Origin: an uncultured Candidatus Melainabacteria bacterium
GTDB taxonomy: Bacteria > Cyanobacteriota > Vampirovibrionia > Gastranaerophilales > Gastranaerophilaceae
DNA length: 64,000 nucleotides
Assembly (NCBI GenBank): GCA_934700385.1
Contig: CAKUXO010000001.1
Coordinates: 51,117-115,116 of the forward strand
Direction: 5' to 3'
The notes under the pieces: generated by a model
Databases searched by the model: none
The model's input: only the letters and a program-made list of their open reading frames with translations
What the model was told of the DNA's origin: nothing
Shown here: in pieces, positions 25,804-34,756 of the stretch
Layout: each line of letters starts with the position of its first letter
Position numbering within the stretch: position 1 is the stretch's first letter
Program-made: the position numbers and the translations under genes

Positions 25804-25832
25804 TTGTGTATTTCAGCTATTTTTAATATAAA
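25804..25832 (+). promoter_or_regulatory. Promoter of the mla-lpxK operon
   Basis: TTGTGT (25804-25809), a 17-bp spacer and TATAAA (25827-25832). The predicted start of transcription is about 2 nt before the ATG at 25841, and no Shine-Dalgarno sequence is present. Confidence 0.5.
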
Positions 25833-25840
25833 ATAAAAAT

Positions 25841-26638
25841 ATGTTTCAATTGAAAGATACGTTAACATATCAAGGTTTTTTGTTTTTTCAAAAAGAAATA
25901 AAAAATTTTTTAATAACTCTAGGAAATGTCGGCATTGATTTTTATGATGTTGTTGTAAGGCTTTTAAAACTTAGGGTTAATTTAAAAGCAACCCTAGAAC
26001 AGTCAAAACGCTTTTCTTATGATAGTATGCCAATTAGCCTTGCTATTGTTGGTATGACTTCTACAATTATTGTAATGCAATTAGCGCCCGAGCTTGCTCG
26101 TCAAGGTGGGGCAGATTATACCGGTTCATTAGCTGCTTTGGTTATGGTTCGTGAGCTTGCAGTTGTTATGAGCGGTTTTGCAATTATTTCAATGGTGGGT
26201 TCAGCTTTTGCTTCTGAAATTGCCTCAATGGCAGTATTAGAACAACTTAGTGCGATGAGGGTTCTTGGGGTTGATCCTGTTGAATATTTAATTGTCCCTC
26301 GTTTTATAGCAGGAGTTTTGTTTATGCCTGTTGTATTTATAATTACAGCGGCTTTTGGTTTAATTTGTTCTGGTTTTGTAGCAAATTGGACTGCGGATTT
26401 AAGTTTATTAAATTATGTTACCTCTCTGTGGCATGGGTTATATATTAGAGATATTTTTATAGCAATTTTAAAATCAAGTGTATTCGGCGGAACAATAGCA
26501 CTTGTTAGTTGTTCTTGCGGATATTCAACAAAAGGGGGCGCTAAAGAGGTCGGTTTAGCAACAACAAAAGCGGTTGTTTGGTCTTTTCTTGCAATTGCAG
26601 TTTGGGATTTTATTTTTGCTTCGGTTTTTTATTTTTAG
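25841..26638 (+). CDS. MlaE family lipid ABC transporter permease
   Basis: Inner-membrane permease of an MCE-type phospholipid transporter; 265 aa. Family features are an N-terminal amphipathic helix, then IAIVGMTSTIIVMQL-like first membrane segment (about 69-85), LVMVRELAVVMSGFAI, GSAFASEIASMAVLEQLSAMRVLGVDPVEYLIVPR (the MlaE coupling region) and FGGTIALVSCSCGYSTKGGAKEVG. It is followed after 9 bp by the ATPase and then by the MCE protein, the standard gene order. The transporter moves lipids between inner and outer membrane; direction is not readable from sequence. Confidence 0.9.
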   Translation: MFQLKDTLTYQGFLFFQKEIKNFLITLGNVGIDFYDVVVRLLKLRVNLKATLEQSKRFSYDSMPISLAIVGMTSTIIVMQLAPELARQGGADYTGSLAALVMVRELAVVMSGFAIISMVGSAFASEIASMAVLEQLSAMRVLGVDPVEYLIVPRFIAGVLFMPVVFIITAAFGLICSGFVANWTADLSLLNYVTSLWHGLYIRDIFIAILKSSVFGGTIALVSCSCGYSTKGGAKEVGLATTKAVVWSFLAIAVWDFIFASVFYF

Positions 26639-26647
26639 AAAGAAATT

Positions 26648-27373
26648 ATGTCTTTAACAGTTAAAAATTTAGTTAAAAAATTTGATAATAAATTAGTTTT
26701 GAATAATATTTCCTTTGAAATAAAAAACGGGGAAACTCTTGGAGTAATTGGTTTTTCGGGTTCAGGAAAATCAACACTTTTAAAAATTATTTCAGGCATT
26801 TTAAATTCTGATGGCGGTGAAATAATCTATCCTAAAAATTCTGAAATTGCTATGGCTTTTCAATATAGTGCTTTGTTTGATTTTTTAGATGTTTACGATA
26901 ACATTTCTTTTCCATTGGTTGAAAGAAAAGATTTAAGAGGTAAATATTCAAAAGATGAAATCTCTAAAATTGTTGCCCAAAAACTTAAAATGGTTGGCTT
27001 AGAAGGAATTGAAAATAAGTTTCCGTCTGAATTATCGGGCGGTATGCAAAAAAGGGTTGGTTTTGCTCGTGCAATTGTAACTAATCCTAATATAATATTA
27101 TATGATGAACCGACAGCAGGGCTTGACCCTGTTACTTCAACAATGATTGAAGATTATATTGTTCAATTAAAAAAAGAACTAAATGCCGCTTGCGTGGTTG
27201 TAACACATCAACTTTCTACAATCAAAAGAGCGGTAGATAAAGTAATAATGCTTTATCAAGGTGATATTGTTTTTAGAGGTAGTGTTGAAGAACTTCTTGA
27301 AGGCAAAAATGAATATGCTCGCCAGTTTGTAAGTGCATCCATTGATGGACCTATGAACATAGCGGCAAAATAG
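26648..27373 (+). CDS. MlaF-type ABC transporter ATP-binding protein
   Basis: The ATPase of the MCE lipid transporter; 241 aa. Walker A is GFSGSGKSTLLKIISG (about 36-51), the Q-loop FQYSALFDFLDVYDNI, the signature ELSGGMQKRVGFARAIV (about 137) and Walker B IILYDEPTAGLDPV. The H-loop is VTHQLSTIKR. The SGGMQKRVGFARA form is typical of the MlaF/Ttg2A group. It lies between permease and MCE genes with gaps of 9 and 18 bp. Confidence 0.93.
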   Translation: MSLTVKNLVKKFDNKLVLNNISFEIKNGETLGVIGFSGSGKSTLLKIISGILNSDGGEIIYPKNSEIAMAFQYSALFDFLDVYDNISFPLVERKDLRGKYSKDEISKIVAQKLKMVGLEGIENKFPSELSGGMQKRVGFARAIVTNPNIILYDEPTAGLDPVTSTMIEDYIVQLKKELNAACVVVTHQLSTIKRAVDKVIMLYQGDIVFRGSVEELLEGKNEYARQFVSASIDGPMNIAAK

Positions 27374-27391
27374 AAAGAAAAGGAATTTTAA

Positions 27392-28756
27392 ATGGAAAGA
27401 AAAGCAAAATATACATCATCATTAAAAGTTGGCTTGTTAACTCTTGCTGCCATATCCATACTTATATTTACGGTTTTATGGGTTAAAGGTAGAAGTTTAT
27501 CTTCGGGCGAACGTATTGATATTGCTTTTCAAGATATTAATGGCATGAGAGCAGGTAGCGCTGTTCAAATGATGGGGCTTAGAATTGGTCAAGTTGAAGA
27601 AATTACCCCTGTTATTAATGGCAAAGACAGCTATGTTAAACTTCGTTTCGTTGTAACAGAAAAAGGGGTTCAAATTCCTTACGCTTCAACAATTTCAATT
27701 CAACAATCAGGAATTATTGGGGAGCAATTCCTTGAAGTTACTCCGCCTGAAGTTAAAACATTATACAATCAAATTGATTCTTCAATGAAAATAATTGATG
27801 AACAACAACCAATTTATATGGAATTATCTCAAGGAGTTGTTAAAGTTGGTAATGTTGTTGAAAGTGAAATAATTAAAAAATCTCAACTTCCTTATGAAAT
27901 TAAACAACGCATTTCAACTAAAAATGCCCTTAAATTAAAATATGTTATCACTCTCCCTGGGCTAATTTTAGATAACGATTCATTAAATATTAAAATGAAA
28001 AATGATAAAATTATGCTTTATCTAAATGATGGCGAAGTGCCAATTACTCCTAAAGAAGGTTTAAAATATACTGTAATTGAGCCAATGCGCCTATCAGATT
28101 TTATGGACTTACAATTTAGAGCAGCAAAATCATTAGCTGAAACAAATGATAGAGTTTCTGAAATTTTATCAGATGAATTTATAGGTTCAATTAAATCTTC
28201 TGTTAAAAATATTAATGACTTAACAAAAACGGCAAACACAACTCTTGATAAAGCCTCAATGTTGATTGATTCAAGTAAAACAGAAATTGACGCTTTAATT
28301 AATCAATCTCAAAGTTTGATTAATAGTTTAGTTAAACTATCTGATAATATTAATGAAATTGTTTCAGACGAAAATCTTAAAAATGATATCGCTTCAAGTA
28401 TTAAATCTGTTGGTAAGATGTCTGATAACATAAATAAAATTTTAGAAGACAATCAAACAAAAGAAATAATCCAAAACTTTGATGAAACCTTAAGAAATCT
28501 TTCTGAAATTTCTCTTTATGTTAATGAATATACAAAAGATGAAAAATTAAAAGAAGATATTACAAAAACAATCGGAAACTTAGCAGATATTTCTCAAAAT
28601 ATTGCTAAATTAATGAATGATTATAATAAACTTGAAGATGAAGATAAGATGAAATTGAAAAACACCGTTAAAGATGTTAATACAATTACAAAAAATCTTA
28701 AAAAATTCTCTGAAAAATTAAACAAAAGATTTTTATTATTTAGATTGATGTTTTAA
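27392..28756 (+). CDS. MCE (MlaD-type) lipid transport protein with long C-terminal helix
   Basis: A membrane anchor at about 12-29 (VGLLTLAAISILIFTVLW) precedes an MCE domain at about 38-120, with INGMRAGSAVQMMGLRIGQVEEI and SIQQSGIIGEQFLEVTPP as its landmarks. Residues 240-450 are a long heptad-like helical region rich in Asn, Asp, Ile and Leu, with repeated SDNINEI/LADISQNI/VNTITKNL-type blocks. Such tails form hexameric tunnels across the periplasm in other MCE proteins. Length of 454 aa is much longer than E. coli MlaD (183 aa) and closer to cyanobacterial and plant TGD2-like forms. AAAGGAATTTTAA precedes the ATG. Confidence 0.9.
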   Translation: MERKAKYTSSLKVGLLTLAAISILIFTVLWVKGRSLSSGERIDIAFQDINGMRAGSAVQMMGLRIGQVEEITPVINGKDSYVKLRFVVTEKGVQIPYASTISIQQSGIIGEQFLEVTPPEVKTLYNQIDSSMKIIDEQQPIYMELSQGVVKVGNVVESEIIKKSQLPYEIKQRISTKNALKLKYVITLPGLILDNDSLNIKMKNDKIMLYLNDGEVPITPKEGLKYTVIEPMRLSDFMDLQFRAAKSLAETNDRVSEILSDEFIGSIKSSVKNINDLTKTANTTLDKASMLIDSSKTEIDALINQSQSLINSLVKLSDNINEIVSDENLKNDIASSIKSVGKMSDNINKILEDNQTKEIIQNFDETLRNLSEISLYVNEYTKDEKLKEDITKTIGNLADISQNIAKLMNDYNKLEDEDKMKLKNTVKDVNTITKNLKKFSEKLNKRFLLFRLMF

Positions 28757-28758
28757 AA

Positions 28759-29811
28759 ATGAATATATTTTCAAAAAATTATTATCAAAAATTGCACTAT
28801 TCAAAAGCGCCTAAAATGGGGGCTTTTGAATTTTGTTTAAGGTTTTGCGAATTTTTTGTTTCTTCTTTTGTTAATTTAAAAAATCTAGCCTATGAAAAAG
28901 GTTTTTTAAAAGAAGAAAAAGTGAATGCTTTTGTTATTTGTGTTGGAAATTTAACAACAGGTGGAGTCGGAAAAACTCCAATTGTTTCAACTTTAGCGAA
29001 TGAATATTCTAAAACTAAAAAAACGGCAATTATTTCAAGAGGTTATGGCGCTAAAATTTCAACAAAAGAACCTGTTGTTGTTAAAGATTTTGATGAAATT
29101 AAATTTGAAAACGGTTTAATTTGTGGAGATGAACCATATCAATTAGCAAAAAATTCTTCAAAAAATACGGTTATAATTATTTGTTCAAATAGAAAAAAAT
29201 CTGCCCAGCTTGCAGTTGAAAAATATGGCTGTGAAATAATAATAATGGATGACGGGTTTTCAAATCGCAAATTGAAAAAAGATAAAACAATTCTTGTGCT
29301 AGATTCAAAAATGCAATTTGGAAATAAACATCTTCTTCCTTTTGGACCTTTAAGAGAACCGATTAAAGAAATTAAAAGAATTAATGAAGTTGTTTTTGTG
29401 GATAAAGGTAATGAAAACCTTGAAAATGACCTTTTAGAATTAAAAGAAATGTTTAAAAATTATCCGCAAAAAATTTGTTCAATGGAGCCTGATTATATCT
29501 ATAACCTTGAAACAAAAGCAAAAGTTAAAAATTTTAATAAGGCAATTGCTTTTTGCGCTATTGGTTCAAGTGAGCAATTTTTTAACTTTGCTAAAAAGTT
29601 TTATCAACTAGAAGATAAAATTTCATTTGATGATCATCATAAATATACTAAAAATGATATTTTAAAACTTGTTAAATTAGCGCAAGAAAAAGGCGTTACA
29701 AGTTTTATTACAACTCAAAAAGATGAAACAAAATTAAAAGAATTTGTTGAATATTTTAATGGTTGTTCTTTTAGTGTTTTAAAATTAAAAGTTACCCTAA
29801 AAGATATTTAA
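28759..29811 (+). CDS. lpxK: Tetraacyldisaccharide 4'-kinase
   Basis: Phosphorylates the 4'-position of the lipid A precursor at the inner membrane; its presence implies lipid A and therefore a diderm LPS envelope. The P-loop is GNLTTGGVGKTPIVSTLA (about 57-74); ISRGYGAK, GDEPYQLAK, IIMDDGFSNRKLKKD and LPFGPLREP are the family signatures, and FDDHHKYTKND is seen near the C-terminus. The length of 350 aa is normal. It follows the MCE gene by 2 bp, linking lipid A synthesis with lipid transport in one operon. The start has no strong Shine-Dalgarno sequence and probably relies on coupling. Confidence 0.93.
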   Translation: MNIFSKNYYQKLHYSKAPKMGAFEFCLRFCEFFVSSFVNLKNLAYEKGFLKEEKVNAFVICVGNLTTGGVGKTPIVSTLANEYSKTKKTAIISRGYGAKISTKEPVVVKDFDEIKFENGLICGDEPYQLAKNSSKNTVIIICSNRKKSAQLAVEKYGCEIIIMDDGFSNRKLKKDKTILVLDSKMQFGNKHLLPFGPLREPIKEIKRINEVVFVDKGNENLENDLLELKEMFKNYPQKICSMEPDYIYNLETKAKVKNFNKAIAFCAIGSSEQFFNFAKKFYQLEDKISFDDHHKYTKNDILKLVKLAQEKGVTSFITTQKDETKLKEFVEYFNGCSFSVLKLKVTLKDI

Positions 29812-29819
29812 AATAGTTT

Positions 29820-30734
29820 TTAAGCAAAACTATTCATAGTAATATATTCAACAGCTTCTTCAGTTGTTTCAAAAGATGGAATTGCTTCAGATAAAAATAC
29901 ATCTTCAAGCGCTTTAATAACATCTTCACAAGGTTTAACTATTGTAAAAATGCCGTCTTTTGAACTTGTTGCTTTATAAATTTCTGAAAATAATCTTGAA
30001 AAGCTATCTGAAAACATTTTAATGTGTTCCATATTCAAGATGATGTTAGGTTTTCCTGTTAAAACATTTGCATTAACTTCTTTTAAAATTTTATCAACAT
30101 ATTTATCATTGTTGATTTTATATAAAGTTAAAGAACAGATATTTTCATTAATAATAAATCTTGTAAATTCATCGTTAACTATTTGGCTTGTTGAATTAGA
30201 GATGAATTTTAATACTTTTTCGTGCCATTGTGGGGCTTTTGGGATAAATTCATCTATACCAAGCTTATAGGCTTCTTGAATAATTTGAGGATTGTCTGTT
30301 CCTGAAATTGTAACAACTTTGAAGTTGCGCTCTCCTGATTCTTTAAGTTTGTTTGCTTCTTGAATTAGCTCGAAACCATCTTTATAATCAGGTAAATATA
30401 AATCTAAAATTAAGAAATTAAAGTTTTTCTTTTTAAATTCTGCTAAGGCTTCTTCTTTTGTTCTTGCAACATAAACATTCATGCCGATTTTTTCAAGCAT
30501 AACAGATAGTTGAAAAATTGATAACTCGGTATCATCAACAATTAAGACATTAAGTGTTTCTGTTGTGAAAAAGCTGATTGGGAAGTTGAAATAGTTAAGT
30601 TTTCGCTCAAGCGAAATTAAGGCACGAGATACAATTTCTTGTGGATTTTCTTGCGTATCTGCGGCTATTTCAATCCCTGAAAGTTTTAGTAAATCATTAA
30701 ACTGTTCTTTTGTGATATTTATTTCATTTTCCAT
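29820..30734 (-). CDS. Response regulator with receiver domain and C-terminal STAS-like domain
   Basis: The 304 residues start at MENEINITKEQF. A short N-terminal helical region precedes a receiver domain at about 70-195. LNVLIVDDTELSIFQL carries the acidic pair, FNFLILDLYLPDYKDG the phospho-Asp, VVTISGTDN the Thr/Ser and FIPKAP the Lys. The C-terminal about 100 residues (NIILNMEHIKMFSDSFSRLFSEI, then FTIVKPCEDVIKAL, ending SFETTEEAVEYI) match the shape of a STAS anti-anti-sigma domain including the conserved D-S. A partner-switching output is therefore inferred. TATAAT at 30747-30742 puts the transcription start next to the ATG. Confidence 0.78.
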   Translation of the reverse strand: MENEINITKEQFNDLLKLSGIEIAADTQENPQEIVSRALISLERKLNYFNFPISFFTTETLNVLIVDDTELSIFQLSVMLEKIGMNVYVARTKEEALAEFKKKNFNFLILDLYLPDYKDGFELIQEANKLKESGERNFKVVTISGTDNPQIIQEAYKLGIDEFIPKAPQWHEKVLKFISNSTSQIVNDEFTRFIINENICSLTLYKINNDKYVDKILKEVNANVLTGKPNIILNMEHIKMFSDSFSRLFSEIYKATSSKDGIFTIVKPCEDVIKALEDVFLSEAIPSFETTEEAVEYITMNSFA

Positions 30735-30741
30735 AAGTTTT

Positions 30742-30747
30742 ATTATA
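30742..30747 (-). promoter_or_regulatory. -10 box of the REC-STAS gene, near-leaderless
   Basis: A consensus TATAAT on the minus strand ends 7 nt before the ATG at 30734; no Shine-Dalgarno sequence is present. Confidence 0.55.
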
Positions 30748-30824
30748 CAACATTTTAAGAAAAATGCCACAAATAAATTTTTATAATATAATAATTAAAA
30801 GTTAAATATCTATAGGAGAATAAA

Positions 30825-32339
30825 ATGGGCGAGGTTTTAAATACAAAGGCTTTCGGTAAAAATGATATAAGAGGAATTTTTCCTTCTGAAGTTAATACAC
30901 AAGTTTTTTTCTATGCTGCAAAAGGTTATGTTGCCTTTGTTTTAGAAGAATTTAAAAAAGCTAACATTATTAAAGCCACAAAAGACTTGCTTTTTACAGT
31001 TTGTATGGACGCAAGAACCCACTCTCCAGAGTTAAAAAACGCAATAATTCAAGGGGTTGTTTCAACAGGTGCTAATATTTTAGATTTAGGCATGGCACCA
31101 ACTCCACTTGGCTATTTTAGTGAGTTTGCAAAAATTGACCCTGAAATAACTAAAAATTTAAAAGTTACAGGTGCCTTAATTGTAACGGCTTCTCATAATC
31201 CTAAAGAATATAATGGGCTTAAAATGACCTTTAATAAGCAAAGTTTAAATGAAGCTCAAATCAAAGAAGTTAAAAGATTAAGTGAAGAAATTTTTGAAAA
31301 ATCAGATGGCTATAGACACACTATTAAAGGCTTTTGTGAAAGTTATGACATAATTTCAAATTATCAAAATAAAATAACTGATATGTTTGGTAAAATTGAA
31401 ACTTCTCAAAATAAAAAAATTAAAGTTGTGGTTGATAGCGCAAATGCTACAGGTGGGCTTGTTGCACCTAGCTTATACAGAGATTTAGATTGTGAAGTAA
31501 TTGAGCTTTTTTCTGAACCAAATGGCGAATTTCCAAATCATCATCCAAACCCATCCGATCTTAAAACCCTTGACGCTATTAGAAAAAAAGTTGTTGAAAC
31601 AAATGCTGATTTAGGTATTGCTTTTGACGGTGATTCAGATAGAATTGGCGCTATAACAGAAGATGGACTTGCAATTACAGGAGATAAACTTCTTTTAATT
31701 TATGCTCAAGACTTAATTGAATCTTTAAAAATCCATGAAGAAAAACCAATTATCGTTAGTGAAGTTAAATGTTCACAAGTTTTATATGACACAATTGAAA
31801 ACCTTGGCGCAACTGCAATTATGACAAAAACGGGTCATGGCTATATTAAATCTAAAATGAAAGAAACAGGCGCTTTGTTAGCTGGTGAAATGAGCGGACA
31901 CGTTTTCTTTAAAGATAGATATTATGGTTATGATGACGCAATTTATGCAGGATGCAGGTTAATTGAAATTGTTGCAAAAAACAAAGCAAAAAATCCTAAT
32001 TTCAAATTAACAGATTTATTAGAACCATTTACAAAAGTTCATTTATCAGATGAAGTTAGATTAAAATGCCCTAATGAATTTAAAAAAGATGTTTTAGAAA
32101 AATTAAAAACCTTAATTAATGATGACTTATTTAATTCTAAAATTAAAGATATAATAACAATCGACGGTTTAAGAATTATCTTTAACGATGGCTTTGCACT
32201 TATTAGACAAAGTAATACAGAACCTGTTTTCACCCTAAGATTTGAAGCAAAAACAAAAGAACAATGTGAAAACTATAAAAATACGCTTGTTAATTTAACA
32301 AATGAACTTGTTGAACAAAAAAGTGCGCAAAAAGTATAA
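30825..32339 (+). CDS. Phosphomannomutase/phosphoglucomutase family protein
   Basis: Interconverts hexose 1- and 6-phosphates, feeding nucleotide-sugar and polysaccharide synthesis. The catalytic phosphoserine loop is VTASHNPKEYNGLKMT (about 124-139), the metal loop AFDGDSDRIGAI (about 266-277), the sugar-binding GEMSGHVFFKDRYYGYDDA and the phosphate loop RQSNTEPVFTLRFEA. The length of 504 aa is slightly above the usual 455-470. AGGAGAATAAA precedes the ATG. The exact hexose preference cannot be read from the sequence. Confidence 0.9.
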   Translation: MGEVLNTKAFGKNDIRGIFPSEVNTQVFFYAAKGYVAFVLEEFKKANIIKATKDLLFTVCMDARTHSPELKNAIIQGVVSTGANILDLGMAPTPLGYFSEFAKIDPEITKNLKVTGALIVTASHNPKEYNGLKMTFNKQSLNEAQIKEVKRLSEEIFEKSDGYRHTIKGFCESYDIISNYQNKITDMFGKIETSQNKKIKVVVDSANATGGLVAPSLYRDLDCEVIELFSEPNGEFPNHHPNPSDLKTLDAIRKKVVETNADLGIAFDGDSDRIGAITEDGLAITGDKLLLIYAQDLIESLKIHEEKPIIVSEVKCSQVLYDTIENLGATAIMTKTGHGYIKSKMKETGALLAGEMSGHVFFKDRYYGYDDAIYAGCRLIEIVAKNKAKNPNFKLTDLLEPFTKVHLSDEVRLKCPNEFKKDVLEKLKTLINDDLFNSKIKDIITIDGLRIIFNDGFALIRQSNTEPVFTLRFEAKTKEQCENYKNTLVNLTNELVEQKSAQKV

Positions 32340-32381
32340 GTTGATTTAGGTCTTAAATCTAACAAAAAAGAAAAATAAATT

Positions 32382-32390
32382 TGATATAAT
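32382..32390 (+). promoter_or_regulatory. Extended -10 promoter, leaderless gene start
   Basis: TGATATAAT (TGn plus consensus TATAAT at 32385-32390) places the transcription start exactly on the A of ATG 32397. No Shine-Dalgarno sequence is present. Confidence 0.65.
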
Positions 32391-32396
32391 ATCGTT

Positions 32397-33263
32397 ATGA
32401 AAATTTTGAAACTGACTAAAAACATTCTTATATTATTTGTTCTTTGCTTTTCGTTATCGTTTACAACAACTTTTGCTGCAAACAACGCTTGGAATGCTCA
32501 AATTTCAAAAATGGAAAATTCAATTTGGGGTTTTGAATATTCAAAAGATGATACTTCAAAAAGGCTTTCAAGAATTGAAATAAATGTTTTTGGTTCTCAA
32601 AATTCAAATTTATCTGTTAATGATAGAATTAAAAAATTAAACGAAGCACTTGGTTTTGAAAGTTATGAAGATAGCTTAAAACAAGCGTATGAGCTGGATG
32701 AAACAGAAGTTGCGGGTGTAAGTTATCCTCAAATTGATACTCTTGAATATCAACTTTTTAAAACAACATATCAAAAAGAAAATATCTATAAGCGCCTTGA
32801 TAGGCTTGAAAATAAAATCTTTGGCTCTGTTCAAGATGGCAACTTAGCTTCAAGAACAGATAGGTTAAATGCTTATGTTAAAAAGGATGTAATTGTAAAA
32901 AATCCTTCTTATCATACTCAAAAGCCTTATGAAATGACAAAAGATATTGAAGAATATATGAATTCTCAAAATAGATATGCTTCAAGTGATATCTATATTC
33001 AACTTTCAGGGCTTGAAACAACTCTGTTTTCAAAAACATATTCTCAAGATCCTGTTGGGCTTAGATTAAATCGACTAGAAAGAAAAATTTTTCAAAGAGA
33101 TTTTTCATCTGATGATGATACCTTAAGGCTTCAAAGGCTTCAAGCGGCTGCTAATGCGCAACAAACGGCAAAATTGTATGAAGCAAATAAAATTCAAAAA
33201 TTCACTTCAACCGGTGTTCAAATTGGTTCTATAATATTAATGATTTTAGCTTTAATATTATAA
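32397..33263 (+). CDS. Secreted or membrane-bound protein with three RLxRLE repeats, unknown
   Basis: A signal peptide (KILKLTKNILILFVLCFSLSFTTTFA) is followed by three copies of a motif of about 30 residues. Copy one reads IWGFEYSKDDTSKRLSRIEINVFG (about 43-66), copy two LFKTTYQKENIYKRLDRLENKIFG (about 121-144) and copy three LFSKTYSQDPVGLRLNRLERKIFQ (about 207-230). A hydrophobic C-terminal segment (about 266-288, GVQIGSIILMILALIL) ends the protein. I recall no named family; the repeats may bind a partner in the envelope. The ATG coincides with the predicted transcription start. Confidence 0.75.
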   Translation: MKILKLTKNILILFVLCFSLSFTTTFAANNAWNAQISKMENSIWGFEYSKDDTSKRLSRIEINVFGSQNSNLSVNDRIKKLNEALGFESYEDSLKQAYELDETEVAGVSYPQIDTLEYQLFKTTYQKENIYKRLDRLENKIFGSVQDGNLASRTDRLNAYVKKDVIVKNPSYHTQKPYEMTKDIEEYMNSQNRYASSDIYIQLSGLETTLFSKTYSQDPVGLRLNRLERKIFQRDFSSDDDTLRLQRLQAAANAQQTAKLYEANKIQKFTSTGVQIGSIILMILALIL

Positions 33264-33363
33264 GATATTAAGAATATATAAATAATTGATTAATTTTGTA
33301 AATATTGAACTCTTTTGTAATATAATAAATACCATATCCTAAAGAATTAAGGAGCGCTATTAG

Positions 33364-34611
33364 TTGAAGAGTTCAAAAAGACTTACCTTGCATATTTTTA
33401 TTGCACTTGTATTAGGTGTTCTTTTTGGTTGGCTTTTTCCTCAATATGCTGTTAAAATGCAGCCTTTAGGCGATATGTTTTTAAGAATGGTTAAAATGAT
33501 TATCGCACCTTTGATTTTTGCAACTTTAACGGTTGGAATAGCAGGTCATGGGGATGTTAAAAGTCTTGGTAAAATCGGCTTAAAAGCGCTTATATATTTT
33601 GAAATAGCAACAACAATTGCCTTAATTTTAGGGCTTTTTATGGCAAACGTTTTAAAACCGGGGGTTGGTTTTAATATTGACCTTTCTAGCGTTTCAATGG
33701 GCGCTGTTGAAAGTATGAAAACTGTTCAGCACCATTCAATTATTCAAATGCTTGTGGATTCTGTTCCTGTTAGCATTTTTGAAGCTATGGCAGATGGAAA
33801 TTTATTACAAATTGTTGTTTTTGCAATTTTCTTTTCTTTGGCTGTTTGTGCGGTTGGTCCTAAGGCTCGCCCTGTTTTAGATTTTTTACAAAGTACGTGT
33901 GACGTTATGTTTAAATTTACGGAATACGTTATGAAGTTTGCGCCCATTGGGGTTTTTGGGGCAATTTCAGCAACAATCGGGCAAAACGGCATTGGTATTC
34001 TTTTAAGTTATGCAAAACTAATCGCTATTACATATTTCTCATTAATTACTTTTGTGGCGGTGGTTTTAGTTGTTGCTTGTAAGATAATTAAAGTTTCATT
34101 TTTTGATATGCTTAAAGCAATTAAAGACCCTGCGCTTTTAGCTTTTACAACTGCATCTTCTGAAGCAGCTCTACCAAAAGCTATGGATCAAATGGAAAAA
34201 TTTGGAGTTCCAAAAAGTATTATAAGTTTTGTTATGCCAATGGGTTATACTTTTAATCTTGATGGTTCAACTCTATATTTAACCTTAGCAACCTTATTTT
34301 GCGCTCAAATCGCTGGTATTCATTTATCTATAGAACAACAATTAATGATTATGTTTACTTTGATGTTAACTTCAAAAGGAATTGCAGGTGTTCCTAGGGT
34401 GTCTTTAGTTATTTTAACAGGTACTCTAACAAGTTTTGGTTTACCTATTGTTGGTGTTGCTGTTCTTTTAGGAATTGATCAAATTTTAGATATGGGAAGA
34501 ACAACCCTAAATTTAATTGGTAATTGTGTTGCAACAATGGTTGTGGCTAAGTGGGAAAATGAATTTGACCATGATAAAATGGAAAGATTTATTAAAGAAA
34601 GCAAAGCCTAA
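33364..34611 (+). CDS. Dicarboxylate/amino acid:cation symporter (DAACS/SLC1 family)
   Basis: Sodium- or proton-coupled uptake of glutamate, aspartate or C4-dicarboxylates; 415 aa, eight-helix plus two-hairpin architecture. Signatures are MVKMIIAPLIFATLTVGIA (TM2), the Ser-rich hairpin AFTTASSEAALPKAM, MPMGYTFNLDGSTLYLTLATLF (TM7, usual NMDGT) and TSKGIAGVPRVSLVIL (second hairpin), then GIDQILDMGRTTLNLIGNCVAT. The start is TTG at 33364, with AAGGAG 9 nt upstream. It stands alone. Substrate choice is not readable with certainty. Confidence 0.9.
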   Translation: MKSSKRLTLHIFIALVLGVLFGWLFPQYAVKMQPLGDMFLRMVKMIIAPLIFATLTVGIAGHGDVKSLGKIGLKALIYFEIATTIALILGLFMANVLKPGVGFNIDLSSVSMGAVESMKTVQHHSIIQMLVDSVPVSIFEAMADGNLLQIVVFAIFFSLAVCAVGPKARPVLDFLQSTCDVMFKFTEYVMKFAPIGVFGAISATIGQNGIGILLSYAKLIAITYFSLITFVAVVLVVACKIIKVSFFDMLKAIKDPALLAFTTASSEAALPKAMDQMEKFGVPKSIISFVMPMGYTFNLDGSTLYLTLATLFCAQIAGIHLSIEQQLMIMFTLMLTSKGIAGVPRVSLVILTGTLTSFGLPIVGVAVLLGIDQILDMGRTTLNLIGNCVATMVVAKWENEFDHDKMERFIKESKA

Positions 34612-34756
34612 AATTTTATAGATATTGTTTATCACAATAAAAACCATATATTCAAAAAAATAATTGTTATAATCTTAATTTTTCTCTTGATTATGTTTTG
34701 TATTTGATACAAAATTGTTTCGTAGCTGAAAATATTTAACAAATAAAAGAGGGAAT

